A stretch of 34,986 bases of DNA from NCBI GenBank assembly GCA_002314325.1, contig DCFC01000040.1, forward strand, positions 46,812-81,797, given 5' to 3'. This DNA comes from Megamonas hypermegale (GTDB taxonomy: Bacteria; Bacillota; Negativicutes; Selenomonadales; Selenomonadaceae). Both the position numbers and the translations under genes were made by a program. The notes below the pieces were generated by a model. That model had not been told where the DNA came from. It saw only the letters and a list, made by a program, of their open reading frames with translations, and ran no database searches. This document shows positions 25,136-32,744 of this stretch, one piece after another. Position 1 is the stretch's first letter. Every line of letters begins with the position of its first letter.

Positions 25136-25915
25136 ATGAAAGTTGTATTATTAGCAGGTGGTTTTGGAAGCCGTATTAGTGAAGAAAGTCATTTAAGACC
25201 GAAACCTATGATTGAAATCGGTGGTATGCCTATTTTATGGCATATTATGAAAACTTATTCTATGTATGGTTTTAATGAATTTATTATTTGTGCAGGATAT
25301 AAACAGCATGTTATAAAAGAATATTTTGCAGATTATTATTTGCATATGAGTGATATTACTTTTGACTTTGAAAATAACAATGATATTATCATTCATAACA
25401 ATGTAGCTGAACCGTGGAAGGTAACAATTGTTGATACAGGATTAAATACACTTACCGGCGGTCGTGTAAAACGTATTCAAAAATATGTGGGCGATGAAGA
25501 ATTCATGCTGACTTACGGTGATGCAGTAAGCGATGTTAATATTGCGGATTTAGTAGAATTTCATAAAAAACAGGGTAAATTGGCGACATTAACGGCAGTT
25601 CAACCGGGCGGTCGTTTCGGTACACTGGACATTTCTGATAAGGGCATTATTAAAAAATTTGCAGAGAAAACAAAAGAGTCCGGTGGCTGGATAAATGCGG
25701 GATTTATGGTGCTTAGCCCGAAGGTGTTTGATTTAATTGAAGGCGATAAAACTATTTTTGAACGTTATCCGTTGGAAAAATTGTCGGCGGATGGACAGTT
25801 GTCGGCTTATAAACATAAAGGTTTCTGGCAATGTATGGATACATTGAAAGAAAAAATGTATTTAGAAGAATTATGGGACAGTGGCAATGCACCATGGAAA
25901 GTGTGGGATAAATAA
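25136..25915 (+). CDS. rfbF: Glucose-1-phosphate cytidylyltransferase
   Basis: RfbF (DdhA) makes CDP-glucose from CTP and glucose-1-phosphate, the first step to CDP-linked deoxy sugars. The 259-residue length is exactly that of the family. The nucleotidyltransferase motif LAGGFGSRISEESHLRPKPM is at residues 6-25, IGGMPILWHIMK follows, and LTYGDAVSDVN holds the metal-binding Asp; GGWINAGFMVL is also typical. The stop shares its last base with the start of rfbG (TAATG), indicating translational coupling. Base composition is less AT-rich than in the upstream transferases. Confidence 0.95.
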   Translation: MKVVLLAGGFGSRISEESHLRPKPMIEIGGMPILWHIMKTYSMYGFNEFIICAGYKQHVIKEYFADYYLHMSDITFDFENNNDIIIHNNVAEPWKVTIVDTGLNTLTGGRVKRIQKYVGDEEFMLTYGDAVSDVNIADLVEFHKKQGKLATLTAVQPGGRFGTLDISDKGIIKKFAEKTKESGGWINAGFMVLSPKVFDLIEGDKTIFERYPLEKLSADGQLSAYKHKGFWQCMDTLKEKMYLEELWDSGNAPWKVWDK

Positions 25916-26973
25916 TGGATTTAATGTCATTTTATAAAGATAAAAGAGTTTTTATTACGGGTCATACAGGATTCAAAGGCTCTTGGATGTGTAAAGTTCT
26001 GGAAATGGCAGGAGCTAAAATTACCGGTTACTCTTTAAAAGCACCGACAGACCCTAGTTTATTTGAGATAGCCGAAATTGAAAAAGGTATGGAAAAGTCG
26101 GTTATTGCTGATATAAGAGATTTAGATACACTGAAAAAAGCTATGCTCGAAACCAAACCGGAAATAGTTATCCATATGGCAGCACAGCCTATTGTAAGAG
26201 AATCTTATAAAGATCCTGTATTTACGTATGAAACCAATGTTATGGGTACTGTAAATATCTTGGAAGCAGTAAGAAGTTGCTCAAGTGTAAAATCAGTAGT
26301 TAATGTTACTACAGATAAAGTTTATCGAAATAACGAATGGGAATGGGGCTATCGTGAAATAGATGCTCTGGATGGTTTCGACCCGTATTCCAATAGCAAA
26401 TCTTGTTCAGAACTGGTAACAAGTTCATATAAAAAATCTTTTTTTAACGATATAGATATTGCAATTTCAACCTGCCGTGCCGGTAATGTTATCGGTGGTG
26501 GCGACTTTGCCAAAGACAGAATAATCCCCGACTGCGTTCGCGCAATGGAAAATAAAACAGAAATTATTGTACGTAATCCGTATTCTACACGTCCGTATCA
26601 GCACGTATTGGAGCCTGTTTGTACTTATTTAATGCTGGCACAGAAACAGTATGAAGATAAATCTTTTGCTGGTGAATATAATGTCGGCCCTGATGACCAG
26701 GATTGTGTCAATACGGGAACTTTGGTGAATTTATTCTGTAAATATTGGGGTAAAGAAGCAAAATGGAAAAACGTTTGTGAAGAAAATGCACCACACGAAG
26801 CTAATTTCTTAAAGTTGGATTGTTCTAAAATAAAATCCAAATTAAATTGGCATCCTAGATGGCATATTGATGATGCTATTGAGATGGTTGTCGAATGGAG
26901 TAAAGTTTATTTACACGGTAAAGATATCAATAGTGTCATGTTAAATCAAATAAAATACTTTATTAATAAATAA
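25915..26973 (+). CDS. rfbG: CDP-glucose 4,6-dehydratase
   Basis: RfbG (DdhB) converts CDP-glucose to CDP-4-keto-6-deoxyglucose using bound NAD. It is a 352-residue short-chain dehydrogenase/reductase-fold enzyme with the cofactor motif ITGHTGFKGSW near residues 14-24, HMAAQPIVRESY, the NVTTDKVY strand and the catalytic tyrosine/lysine pair in DPYSNSKSCSEL. RAGNVIGGGDFAKDRIIPD is a strong family signature. It starts one base inside the rfbF stop. Its product is the branch point for 3,6-dideoxy or simple 6-deoxy sugars. Confidence 0.95.
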   Translation: MDLMSFYKDKRVFITGHTGFKGSWMCKVLEMAGAKITGYSLKAPTDPSLFEIAEIEKGMEKSVIADIRDLDTLKKAMLETKPEIVIHMAAQPIVRESYKDPVFTYETNVMGTVNILEAVRSCSSVKSVVNVTTDKVYRNNEWEWGYREIDALDGFDPYSNSKSCSELVTSSYKKSFFNDIDIAISTCRAGNVIGGGDFAKDRIIPDCVRAMENKTEIIVRNPYSTRPYQHVLEPVCTYLMLAQKQYEDKSFAGEYNVGPDDQDCVNTGTLVNLFCKYWGKEAKWKNVCEENAPHEANFLKLDCSKIKSKLNWHPRWHIDDAIEMVVEWSKVYLHGKDINSVMLNQIKYFINK

Positions 26974-26985
26974 GAGGTTATTAAA

Positions 26986-27909
26986 ATGAAAAAAGTTATA
27001 TTAACAGGTGCTACTGGATTTGTGGGAAACGCTGTTTTACGGGAACTTATAAAAAATAATATATATGTAATAGCCATTTCGCGCAGTGGTAATCCGAAGA
27101 ATATTCCTGATAGTGATTTAGTACGATATATCAGTTGTGATTTATCTGAAATGAACAGTCTTGTTAATAAAATATCAGATAAAGATATTGATACTTTTTA
27201 TCATTTTGCATGGAATGGTTCAGCAGGTCCGGCTAGAGCTGATACTAATTTACAACTTAAAAATGCACAATGGACTATTGATAGTTTGAATGTAGCTAAA
27301 AAATTAGGCTGTAATCGATTTGTTGCAGCCGGAAGCATAATGGAGCATGAAACAATAGCTGCTGCTTATACGCAAGGTAATAAACCGGGCTTAGGATATA
27401 TTTATGGCAGTGGAAAATTAGTTGCTCATACTATGGCAATGTCGGTGGCTGCTAGTATTGGTATCGATTTAATATGGGCAGAAATAACTAATGCTTACGG
27501 AATAGGCGAATTAAGCGCTAGAATGGTAAATACTACCTTGAGAAAGATAATACATGGTGAAAATCCGCAATTTACGGCAGGAACACAGAATTATGACTTT
27601 GTTTATATCGATGATGTAGCTCGCGCTTTTTATTTAATTGGAAAAAATGGCAAACCGTTCAATGATTATCTTATCGGCAGTTCTACAGCAAGACCGCTAA
27701 AAGAATTTTTATTGGAAATGAAAAATTCTGTTGCTCCAAATTTAGATTTTATTTTCGGTGATGTTCCGTTTACGGGAGTAGATTTACCTTTGGAAAAATA
27801 TGATTGCAAAAAAACAGAAGAAGATACAGGATTTAAAGCAAGCATATCTTTTGCTGAAGGAACAAAACGTACAATAGAATGGTTAAAAGAGGTAGAAAAA
27901 AATGATTAA
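26986..27909 (+). CDS. NAD(P)-dependent sugar epimerase/reductase
   Basis: A 307-residue SDR-fold nucleotide-sugar enzyme. It has the dinucleotide motif LTGATGFVGNAV (5-16), a catalytic YGSGK (Y-x3-K) in the middle, AAGSIMEH as the Ser/Thr strand, and NYDFVYIDDVARAF near the C-terminal third. From position it probably reduces or epimerises the 4-keto group of the RfbG product, like CDP-abequose or CDP-paratose synthases, but the identity of the sugar cannot be read from sequence. It starts 12 bases after rfbG with AGAGG upstream and overlaps the next gene by 8 bases. Confidence 0.82.
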   Translation: MKKVILTGATGFVGNAVLRELIKNNIYVIAISRSGNPKNIPDSDLVRYISCDLSEMNSLVNKISDKDIDTFYHFAWNGSAGPARADTNLQLKNAQWTIDSLNVAKKLGCNRFVAAGSIMEHETIAAAYTQGNKPGLGYIYGSGKLVAHTMAMSVAASIGIDLIWAEITNAYGIGELSARMVNTTLRKIIHGENPQFTAGTQNYDFVYIDDVARAFYLIGKNGKPFNDYLIGSSTARPLKEFLLEMKNSVAPNLDFIFGDVPFTGVDLPLEKYDCKKTEEDTGFKASISFAEGTKRTIEWLKEVEKND

Positions 27910-28477
27910 AAAATTTGCTTTTGCTGAAACTGAAATTGAAGGATTAATAGAAGTAACACCATTTAATGCAGATGATGTTAGAGGCTGTTTTACGAAGGAT
28001 TATTCCAAAGAAGTTTTTGAGCAGAATAATATTAAATATAATTTAGCTGAAATTTTTTATACTACTTCACATAAAGGCGTTATTAGAGCGTTACATTTTC
28101 AGCGCGTGAAACAACAACCTAAGTTGGTAAGATGTATTTATGGTCATGTATTTGATGTAGTTGTTGATTTACGGAAAGACAGTAAGACATTCAAAAAGTG
28201 GCTCAGTTTTGATTTGACAGGAGATAATAAAAAAGAAATTCTAATACCGGCAGGATGCGCACATGGCTATTTAGTACTGGAACATTCTATTGTTTCATAT
28301 AAATGTGCGGAAAAATTTTACGGTGAATATGATGACGGTATTTTATGGAATGACCCAGATATTAATGTAAACTGGCCTTTAGAATTAGTAGGCGGAGAAG
28401 AAAATATAATCTTAGCAGATAAAGATAAAAATTTACAGTCATTTGCTGAGTTCATGAGTAAATACGGAGGCTTTTAA
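27902..28477 (+). CDS. RmlC-like 4-keto-6-deoxyhexose 3- or 3,5-epimerase
   Basis: A 191-residue cupin of the dTDP-4-dehydrorhamnose 3,5-epimerase family. Characteristic motifs are DVRGCFTKDYS near the N-terminus, GVIRALHFQRVKQQPKLVR (with the catalytic His), DVVVDLRKDSKTF, IPAGCAHGYLVLE and WNDPDINVNWPL. RmlA, RmlB and RmlD are absent while CDP-glucose enzymes are present, so the substrate is more likely CDP-4-keto-6-deoxyglucose than the dTDP sugar; this is inference. It overlaps the preceding gene by 8 bases and shares one base with glf (TAATG). Confidence 0.85.
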   Translation: MIKKFAFAETEIEGLIEVTPFNADDVRGCFTKDYSKEVFEQNNIKYNLAEIFYTTSHKGVIRALHFQRVKQQPKLVRCIYGHVFDVVVDLRKDSKTFKKWLSFDLTGDNKKEILIPAGCAHGYLVLEHSIVSYKCAEKFYGEYDDGILWNDPDINVNWPLELVGGEENIILADKDKNLQSFAEFMSKYGGF

Positions 28478-29622
28478 TGGAAGCTTTAGTTATTGGCTGC
28501 GGTTTAACAGGCAGTGTTATTGCAAGATTTTTGGCAGAAAAACTGAATAAAAAAGTAGTTATTTGGGACAGAAGAAATCATGTCGGCGGTAATATGTATG
28601 ATTACTATGATGAGCAGGGTATATTAGTACATAAATACGGTCCGCACACTTTTCATACAAAGAAAAAATATTTATATGATTACATGTGCCGGTTTGCAGA
28701 ATGGAAAGAATATAAACTGACATGTATGGCTCAAATTAATGGAAAATTTACGCCTACACCGTTTAATTTTCAAACGATAGATGATTTTTACGATAAAAAA
28801 GAAGCTGCTGATTTAAAAAAGCGTATAAGAAATGAATTTGGAAACAAAGCAACTGCTACTGTTGTGGAAGTTTTAAATTGTAATGATGAAAAAATAAAAA
28901 AATACGCTCAGTTTTTGTTTGACAATGATTACAGTTTATACACAGCTAAACAATGGGGTATTTCGGCTAATGAAGTAGACCCGAGCATATTGAAACGTGT
29001 TCCATTACGTTTTTCGTATGATATCGGTTATTTTGATGATGAATATCAGGTTATGCCTGCAACAACATTTACCGATTTTTTCAAGTCATTATTAAATCAT
29101 AAAAACATAGAAATAAAATTAAGTATCGAAGCATTAGAACATTTAAATGTTGATTTACAAAACAATAAAGTATTTATTGATGGAGAATATAAAGATATTC
29201 CTATTATATATACCGGTGCATTGGATGAACTGTTTGATAATTGTTACGGTAAATTGCCGTATCGGTCATTACGTTTTGAATGGAAATACGAAGATATTGA
29301 TAGTAAACAGGATGCTCCTGTTGTAGCTTATCCGCAGGCTGAAGGATTTACAAGAATTACAGAGTATAAAAAACTGCCTGTTCAAGATGTAAAAGGAACA
29401 ACATATGCAGTAGAATACCCATTGTCATATAATGAAAATGTAAAAATGGAACCATATTACCCTGTATTAACAGAAAAAAGTCAAAGAATTTACAGTAAGT
29501 ATTTAGAAAAAGCTTCTAATATAAAAAATTTATTTTTAGCAGGAAGATTAGCTGATTTTAAATATTATAATATGGATCAAGCATTAGAAAGAGCTTTAAA
29601 TATATGTAAAGAGTTAAATTAA
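28477..29622 (+). CDS. glf: UDP-galactopyranose mutase
   Basis: Glf is an FAD enzyme converting UDP-galactopyranose to UDP-galactofuranose, so the glycan probably contains Galf. The 381-residue length is typical. The FAD-binding motif VIGCGLTGSVIARFLA lies near residues 5-20, followed by DRRNHVGGNMYD, GPHTFHT, TPTPFNFQTI, TAKQWGISANEVDPSILKRV and a C-terminal GRLADFKYYNMDQAL. A GGAGG site lies inside the upstream gene. It is the last gene of the cluster; I see no strong intrinsic terminator right after it. Confidence 0.95.
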   Translation: MEALVIGCGLTGSVIARFLAEKLNKKVVIWDRRNHVGGNMYDYYDEQGILVHKYGPHTFHTKKKYLYDYMCRFAEWKEYKLTCMAQINGKFTPTPFNFQTIDDFYDKKEAADLKKRIRNEFGNKATATVVEVLNCNDEKIKKYAQFLFDNDYSLYTAKQWGISANEVDPSILKRVPLRFSYDIGYFDDEYQVMPATTFTDFFKSLLNHKNIEIKLSIEALEHLNVDLQNNKVFIDGEYKDIPIIYTGALDELFDNCYGKLPYRSLRFEWKYEDIDSKQDAPVVAYPQAEGFTRITEYKKLPVQDVKGTTYAVEYPLSYNENVKMEPYYPVLTEKSQRIYSKYLEKASNIKNLFLAGRLADFKYYNMDQALERALNICKELN

Positions 29623-29643
29623 AACCCTAAAAATTTTCACATT

Positions 29644-29657
29644 GACGATGTATCGTC
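29644..29657. promoter_or_regulatory. Inverted repeat, possible operator of the XRE-like gene
   Basis: GACGAT-GT-ATCGTC is a perfect 6-2-6 inverted repeat about 60 bases before the small regulator, with TATAAT at 29680-29685 downstream of it. It would suit autoregulation by an HTH protein, but this is conjecture. Confidence 0.4.
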
Positions 29658-29718
29658 TGGATTTTACTTTAGTTTATAGTATAATAATATACAGATTTTA
29701 GGAATGAAGGTGTTCAGC

Positions 29719-29940
29719 GTGGATTTGGGAAGAGCCACAGCGCTTAGGATTTGCGAACTTTGCCGTAAGCAGGATATAACATTTTATGTTTTGGCGATAA
29801 GAGCAGGTATCCCGCCTTCGACCTTGAACAGTATTCTGGAACACAAAAGTAAAAATCCCGGAACGAAATCCATCAAAAGAATATGTATAGATTTTGATAT
29901 AACTTTAAGCGAATTTTATCACTCGGAGCTATTCGACTAA
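29719..29940 (+). CDS. Small XRE-like helix-turn-helix protein
   Basis: A 73-residue protein that is nearly all one Cro/CI-type HTH domain: TALRICELCRKQDITFYVLA, then AGIPPSTLNSILEHKSKNPG (recognition region), then KRICIDFDITLSEFYH. I place the start at GTG 29719, where AAGGTG lies 6 bases upstream; an ATG at 29704 in frame has a ribosome site only one base away. It stands just upstream of the DUF2922/DUF1659/sigma/YvrJ genes and may regulate them, but its own terminator separates them. Confidence 0.75.
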   Translation: MDLGRATALRICELCRKQDITFYVLAIRAGIPPSTLNSILEHKSKNPGTKSIKRICIDFDITLSEFYHSELFD

Positions 29941-29968
29941 AAGCGATGTTCATTAGTGCAGAAATAGT

Positions 29969-30014
29969 AAAGACAGTCTATTATGTGATTTTGAATAATA
30001 GGCTGTCTTTTTGT
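29969..30014 (+). terminator. Terminator of the XRE-like gene
   Basis: AAAGACAGTCTATTAT (29969-29984) pairs with ATAATAGGCTGTCTTT (29995-30010), one G-U pair, with a T-run. Confidence 0.88.
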
Positions 30015-30182
30015 TTTGCCTGAAAACAGGTTTGAAAAAATTTTTTATATTTTTTTATACATAGGGTTGAAATTCGTACCGGAACTTGCAAGTAAATAAG
30101 TGTGAGGGAGTGATAAAGATGAAAAAACGGCGGTGAATGAACGCAAACGTAATTTTTATTAATGAAAAAGGAGCGATTTTTG

Positions 30183-30401
30183 ATGGCAGATACACGTAAA
30201 TTAACGATGGTTTTTAATCTGGATAACGGTGATGAGTTTAAATACAACTTGACCGACCCGAAAGATGCGCTGACAAAGACGGAAGTTGACGAGGCTATGC
30301 AGGCGATGATTGATAATAATGCGGTTTTGAAAGACGGACACGGTGCGGCTTCGATTAAGGAAGCGTATATCACGACGACTACGCAGACTGTTTTGGATTG
30401 A
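30183..30401 (+). CDS. DUF2922 family small protein
   Basis: A 72-residue protein of the DUF2922 family, known from many Firmicutes, usually beside DUF1659 and YvrJ; no biochemical function is established. It begins with a beta-strand pair, RKLTMVFNLDNGDEFKYNL, then the family-typical DPKDALTKTEVDEAMQAMID helix, then AASIKEAYITTTTQTV. No signal peptide or membrane segment is seen. The ATG at 30183 has AAGGAG 9 bases upstream; an ATG at 30162 overlaps that site. The TnpB element begins within a few bases of the stop codon, so the last residues could be element-derived. Upstream, AT-rich DNA (30030-30180) has no convincing promoter. Confidence 0.82.
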   Translation: MADTRKLTMVFNLDNGDEFKYNLTDPKDALTKTEVDEAMQAMIDNNAVLKDGHGAASIKEAYITTTTQTVLD

Positions 30402-31856
30402 CACTCCCCATGTCTAAAGACAGGGGATTCTTAAGAAGCTCAACCAAAATATCAGTTGATTTTTATTCTTAAAGGGCTTGCCAACAGCCCTCTACACAGT
30501 TCTTCGTACTTGAAGTTCTGCTTACTTTTTCTGAGTATATTGCACGCTCCGTTTATATCAGCATTTACAAGTGTGCCGTTTTTAGTGCGGTACAATCCGC
30601 GGTGTATCCTTTTCCCGCTGAATTGATAGTCTACTTTCTTGTTTTTATCAAAAACGGGAATTTCATCAAAATCCAAAAAACTGGCTTTTGAAGTATATGA
30701 TTCTTCCTGCTCAATATAGGTCATATCGTATCTTTCGCAAAGATTTTTTATGGCACTGAAAAGTTTGTTGAAGCTTATCTGCGTAAACTGCTGATTGTTC
30801 TTTGTACCGAGATTTATATTGCGTTTAAAATCTTTGTTATACCCGCATACTACCGTGCCTATATCGTTGGCAATACAATGATTTATGATATAGCGTGCCG
30901 TTTTCTTCATATAGTCATCAATGCGGTTGTTGCGCTTTCTCGTCAGGTTGTAAATCTGCTCCGTCATATGAAAACCTTGTCTAGTAGCAATGCTTTGCAG
31001 TTTTGCTTTGCGTTTATTCCAATAGCGGTTGATTGATTTTATTTTACGTCCGTCCATGATGAACGAAGTCCCGGTAGTGGTTATGCAGGAAGCAAGATTA
31101 TCAACGCCAATGTCAATAGAAATGCTGTTTTCTTTATTAAGATTTTTTGGCTCAGGTTCAACCTTGTAGCTGTATTGAATTTTAAAATGTTTTCCCTTAT
31201 ACAAAGGAATAATGCGTATTTCTCTAAATTCCTTATCCTTTAAACGGTCAGGTACAGCAATTCTTATTTGAGGTTTATTATGTTGCTTTGAAAAAGCTCT
31301 GCTCATGGGAATAGTTAAAATACCGTTATGAATGGTAATGGCATTAGTGGAAAGTATGAGATTGAACATATCACCTTTTTTACGATATTTAGGCAAACGG
31401 ACTTTTTCATTGTATTTGCCTTCTCGTTTCAGCTTCAAAAGTGCAAAAAAGGATTTGAAACTGCGTTCAACAACTTTCAGCGTTTGCTGTGCTACGCCCG
31501 CTTGTATGAGTTTGTAGTTTTCATTCAGCTTGCAAATATGGTAATATTTTTCATACGGGATATATTCGTTAGTCTTGAAAAAATACTGACGAATTTCATA
31601 TACAGCGCAGTTGTACAGATTGTTGGAGTAGCGGCATATTTCGCGGAGCATTTTATATTCAGATTTAGTCAGATGACGTAGAAAGTTGGATTGAGTTAAA
31701 AACATTTGGTTTGGTTTCATCTTGTGTTCACCTCCTTCTATATTACTAATATACTATATTTTGGAGTTTAAACACAGTGCCAAACATAAATTTTTAAGGT
31801 ATCGAACCTTAAAAATTTATCGGGCTTATATCCCCATAGCTAAAGCTAGGGGTCTT
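30402..31856 (-). mobile_element. Solo-tnpB element of IS200/IS605 type
   Basis: The ends carry matching bulged hairpins in direct orientation: CCCC-a-TGTC-taaa-GACA-GGGG (30406-30426) at the tnpB 3' end and CCCC-a-TAGC-taaa-GCTA-GGGG (31832-31852) at the 5' end. No tnpA is present, so it would need a transposase in trans. A third hairpin (AAATTTTTAAGGT, 31788-31800 with 31806-31818) lies ahead of tnpB. The exact ends are uncertain by several bases. Insertion separates the DUF2922 and DUF1659 genes without breaking either frame. Confidence 0.82.
30452..31720 (-). CDS. tnpB: RNA-guided nuclease TnpB (OrfB, IS605 family)
   Basis: A 422-residue TnpB. RuvC catalytic acids are visible: Asp in SIDIGVDNLASC, Glu in YIEQEESYTSKASF, and Asp in VNADINGACNI. 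The N-terminal OrfB helical domain (about 1-120) is followed by the wedge/RuvC part. The usual zinc-finger cysteine pairs between the second and third acids are absent; the segment SKASFLDFDEIPVFDKNKK replaces them, as in a known subgroup. The ATG at 31720 has AAGGAGGTG 8 bases upstream. A guide RNA would be expected from the 3' end of tnpB and the adjoining right end, on the minus strand, reading into the DUF2922 gene. It appears intact. Confidence 0.9.
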   Translation of the reverse strand: MKPNQMFLTQSNFLRHLTKSEYKMLREICRYSNNLYNCAVYEIRQYFFKTNEYIPYEKYYHICKLNENYKLIQAGVAQQTLKVVERSFKSFFALLKLKREGKYNEKVRLPKYRKKGDMFNLILSTNAITIHNGILTIPMSRAFSKQHNKPQIRIAVPDRLKDKEFREIRIIPLYKGKHFKIQYSYKVEPEPKNLNKENSISIDIGVDNLASCITTTGTSFIMDGRKIKSINRYWNKRKAKLQSIATRQGFHMTEQIYNLTRKRNNRIDDYMKKTARYIINHCIANDIGTVVCGYNKDFKRNINLGTKNNQQFTQISFNKLFSAIKNLCERYDMTYIEQEESYTSKASFLDFDEIPVFDKNKKVDYQFSGKRIHRGLYRTKNGTLVNADINGACNILRKSKQNFKYEELCRGLLASPLRIKIN

Positions 31857-31896
31857 ACGTCCGAACCCGATAATTTAGTTTAGGAGGAATTTTATT

Positions 31897-32118
31897 ATGG
31901 CAGTTAAGAAAAATGTACAGTGCAGTATTGTTCTCAAAGTGCAGACAGGTACTACAACGACAGGCAAAGCAAGTTATACAAGCCGCACCTTCGGCGATAT
32001 AAATCCGGAAATTTCCGATGATAATGTGCTCACTATCGGTCAGAAACTGGCCGGGCTGCAAAAATACGATTTGGGCAGCGTGAACCGCGAAGATACGGCG
32101 GAAATTGCTCAGGCGTAG
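31897..32118 (+). CDS. DUF1659 family small protein
   Basis: A 73-residue protein of the DUF1659 family, of unknown function and a usual companion of DUF2922 and YvrJ. NVQCSIVLKVQTG and ASYTSRTFGDINP suggest beta strands, followed by DDNVLTIGQKLAGLQKYDLGSV (helix) and a short strand. No signal peptide or membrane segment is seen. The overall order (two strands, a helix, a strand) resembles that of the DUF2922 protein. TAGGAGG lies 9 bases before the ATG at 31897. Before the element inserted, its ribosome site would have lain only some 35-40 bases after the DUF2922 stop, so the two were probably one operon. Confidence 0.82.
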   Translation: MAVKKNVQCSIVLKVQTGTTTTGKASYTSRTFGDINPEISDDNVLTIGQKLAGLQKYDLGSVNREDTAEIAQA

Positions 32119-32125
32119 TGTATTA

Positions 32126-32153
32126 AGGGGGATGTGTGAGCATCCCCTTTCTA
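32126..32153 (+). terminator. Hairpin terminator after the DUF1659 gene
   Basis: GGGGATG-TGTGAG-CATCCCC followed by TTTCTAT. The T-tract is short, so read-through into the sigma gene is plausible. A GTG at 32136 lies within this loop and is unlikely to be a start. Confidence 0.7.
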
Positions 32154-32183
32154 TATAATTTAATAAGAAAGAAGTCTTTCTAC

Positions 32184-32744
32184 ATGGAAAATGAATTAAT
32201 AATCAGGGCGCAGGCTCATGATGAAGGGGCTGTTATATTATTGATGGAAAAATATAAGGGCTTAATACATAAGGCGGCAAGTCAAAATCATCTGCGAAGT
32301 ATTAAAGACGAAGCGTATAGTGAAGCGTGTCTGGGATTTTATGAAGCGGTGATGAGCTACGATGAGCGTCTGGGCGTGCCGTTTGCCGGGTTTTCCAAAT
32401 CAAAGGTTTATGCGAAAGTACATAGTCTGTTCAGAAAATATCTGCGTGTCTGGCAAAATGAAGTTTCCGCCTGTAATAAAGAGGATAATACGGAGACGGA
32501 ATATCTGAATTTATTCGAAGATGATATCAATATAGAAGAAAACATTATGTGTAAAATAGATTTGCGCAAAATAGTGGCGAAGCTGTCGTTTAAACAGCGC
32601 ATAATATTCAACGAAATCGTACTGCACGGAAAAAGCAGGACGCAGACAGCGGAAAAGCTCGGCATATCGGTGCAGGCGGTGAACAAGACGTATAATAAGG
32701 CGCTGGCGGCAATAACAAAATATTTGCAAAAGGGGCGAGAGTGA
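32184..32744 (+). CDS. Sigma-70 family RNA polymerase sigma factor
   Basis: A 186-residue alternative sigma factor with only regions 2 and 4. Region 2 covers about residues 1-90 (LIIRAQAHDEGAVILLMEKYKGL, EACLGFYEAVMSYDERLGVPFAGF) and region 4 about 132-182, with the HTH SRTQTAEKLGISVQAVNKTY. Region 3 is missing, as in ECF and the toxin/bacteriocin-type factors such as TcdR and UviA. I start at ATG 32184; a small inverted repeat GAAAG-AAGT-CTTTC (32167-32180) lies at its weak ribosome site. Its stop overlaps the YvrJ start. No anti-sigma gene is seen. Its target promoters are unknown; the neighbouring small genes are candidates. Confidence 0.85.
   Translation: MENELIIRAQAHDEGAVILLMEKYKGLIHKAASQNHLRSIKDEAYSEACLGFYEAVMSYDERLGVPFAGFSKSKVYAKVHSLFRKYLRVWQNEVSACNKEDNTETEYLNLFEDDINIEENIMCKIDLRKIVAKLSFKQRIIFNEIVLHGKSRTQTAEKLGISVQAVNKTYNKALAAITKYLQKGRE

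Noticed and set aside
30075..30110. GGAACTT followed by AT-rich DNA, resembling an ECF-type -35 box ahead of the DUF2922 gene
   Set aside because: No matching -10 element and no second example before the DUF1659 or sigma genes.
30120..30137. Very short ORF (MKKRR) after GGGAGTGATAAAG upstream of the DUF2922 gene
   Set aside because: The ribosome site is good, but five codons are too few to claim a leader peptide without conservation evidence.
29981..30373. A 130-codon minus-strand frame over the DUF2922 gene
   Set aside because: It begins inside the DUF2922 gene and runs through the XRE-gene terminator with no ribosome site; the plus-strand DUF2922 gene explains the region.
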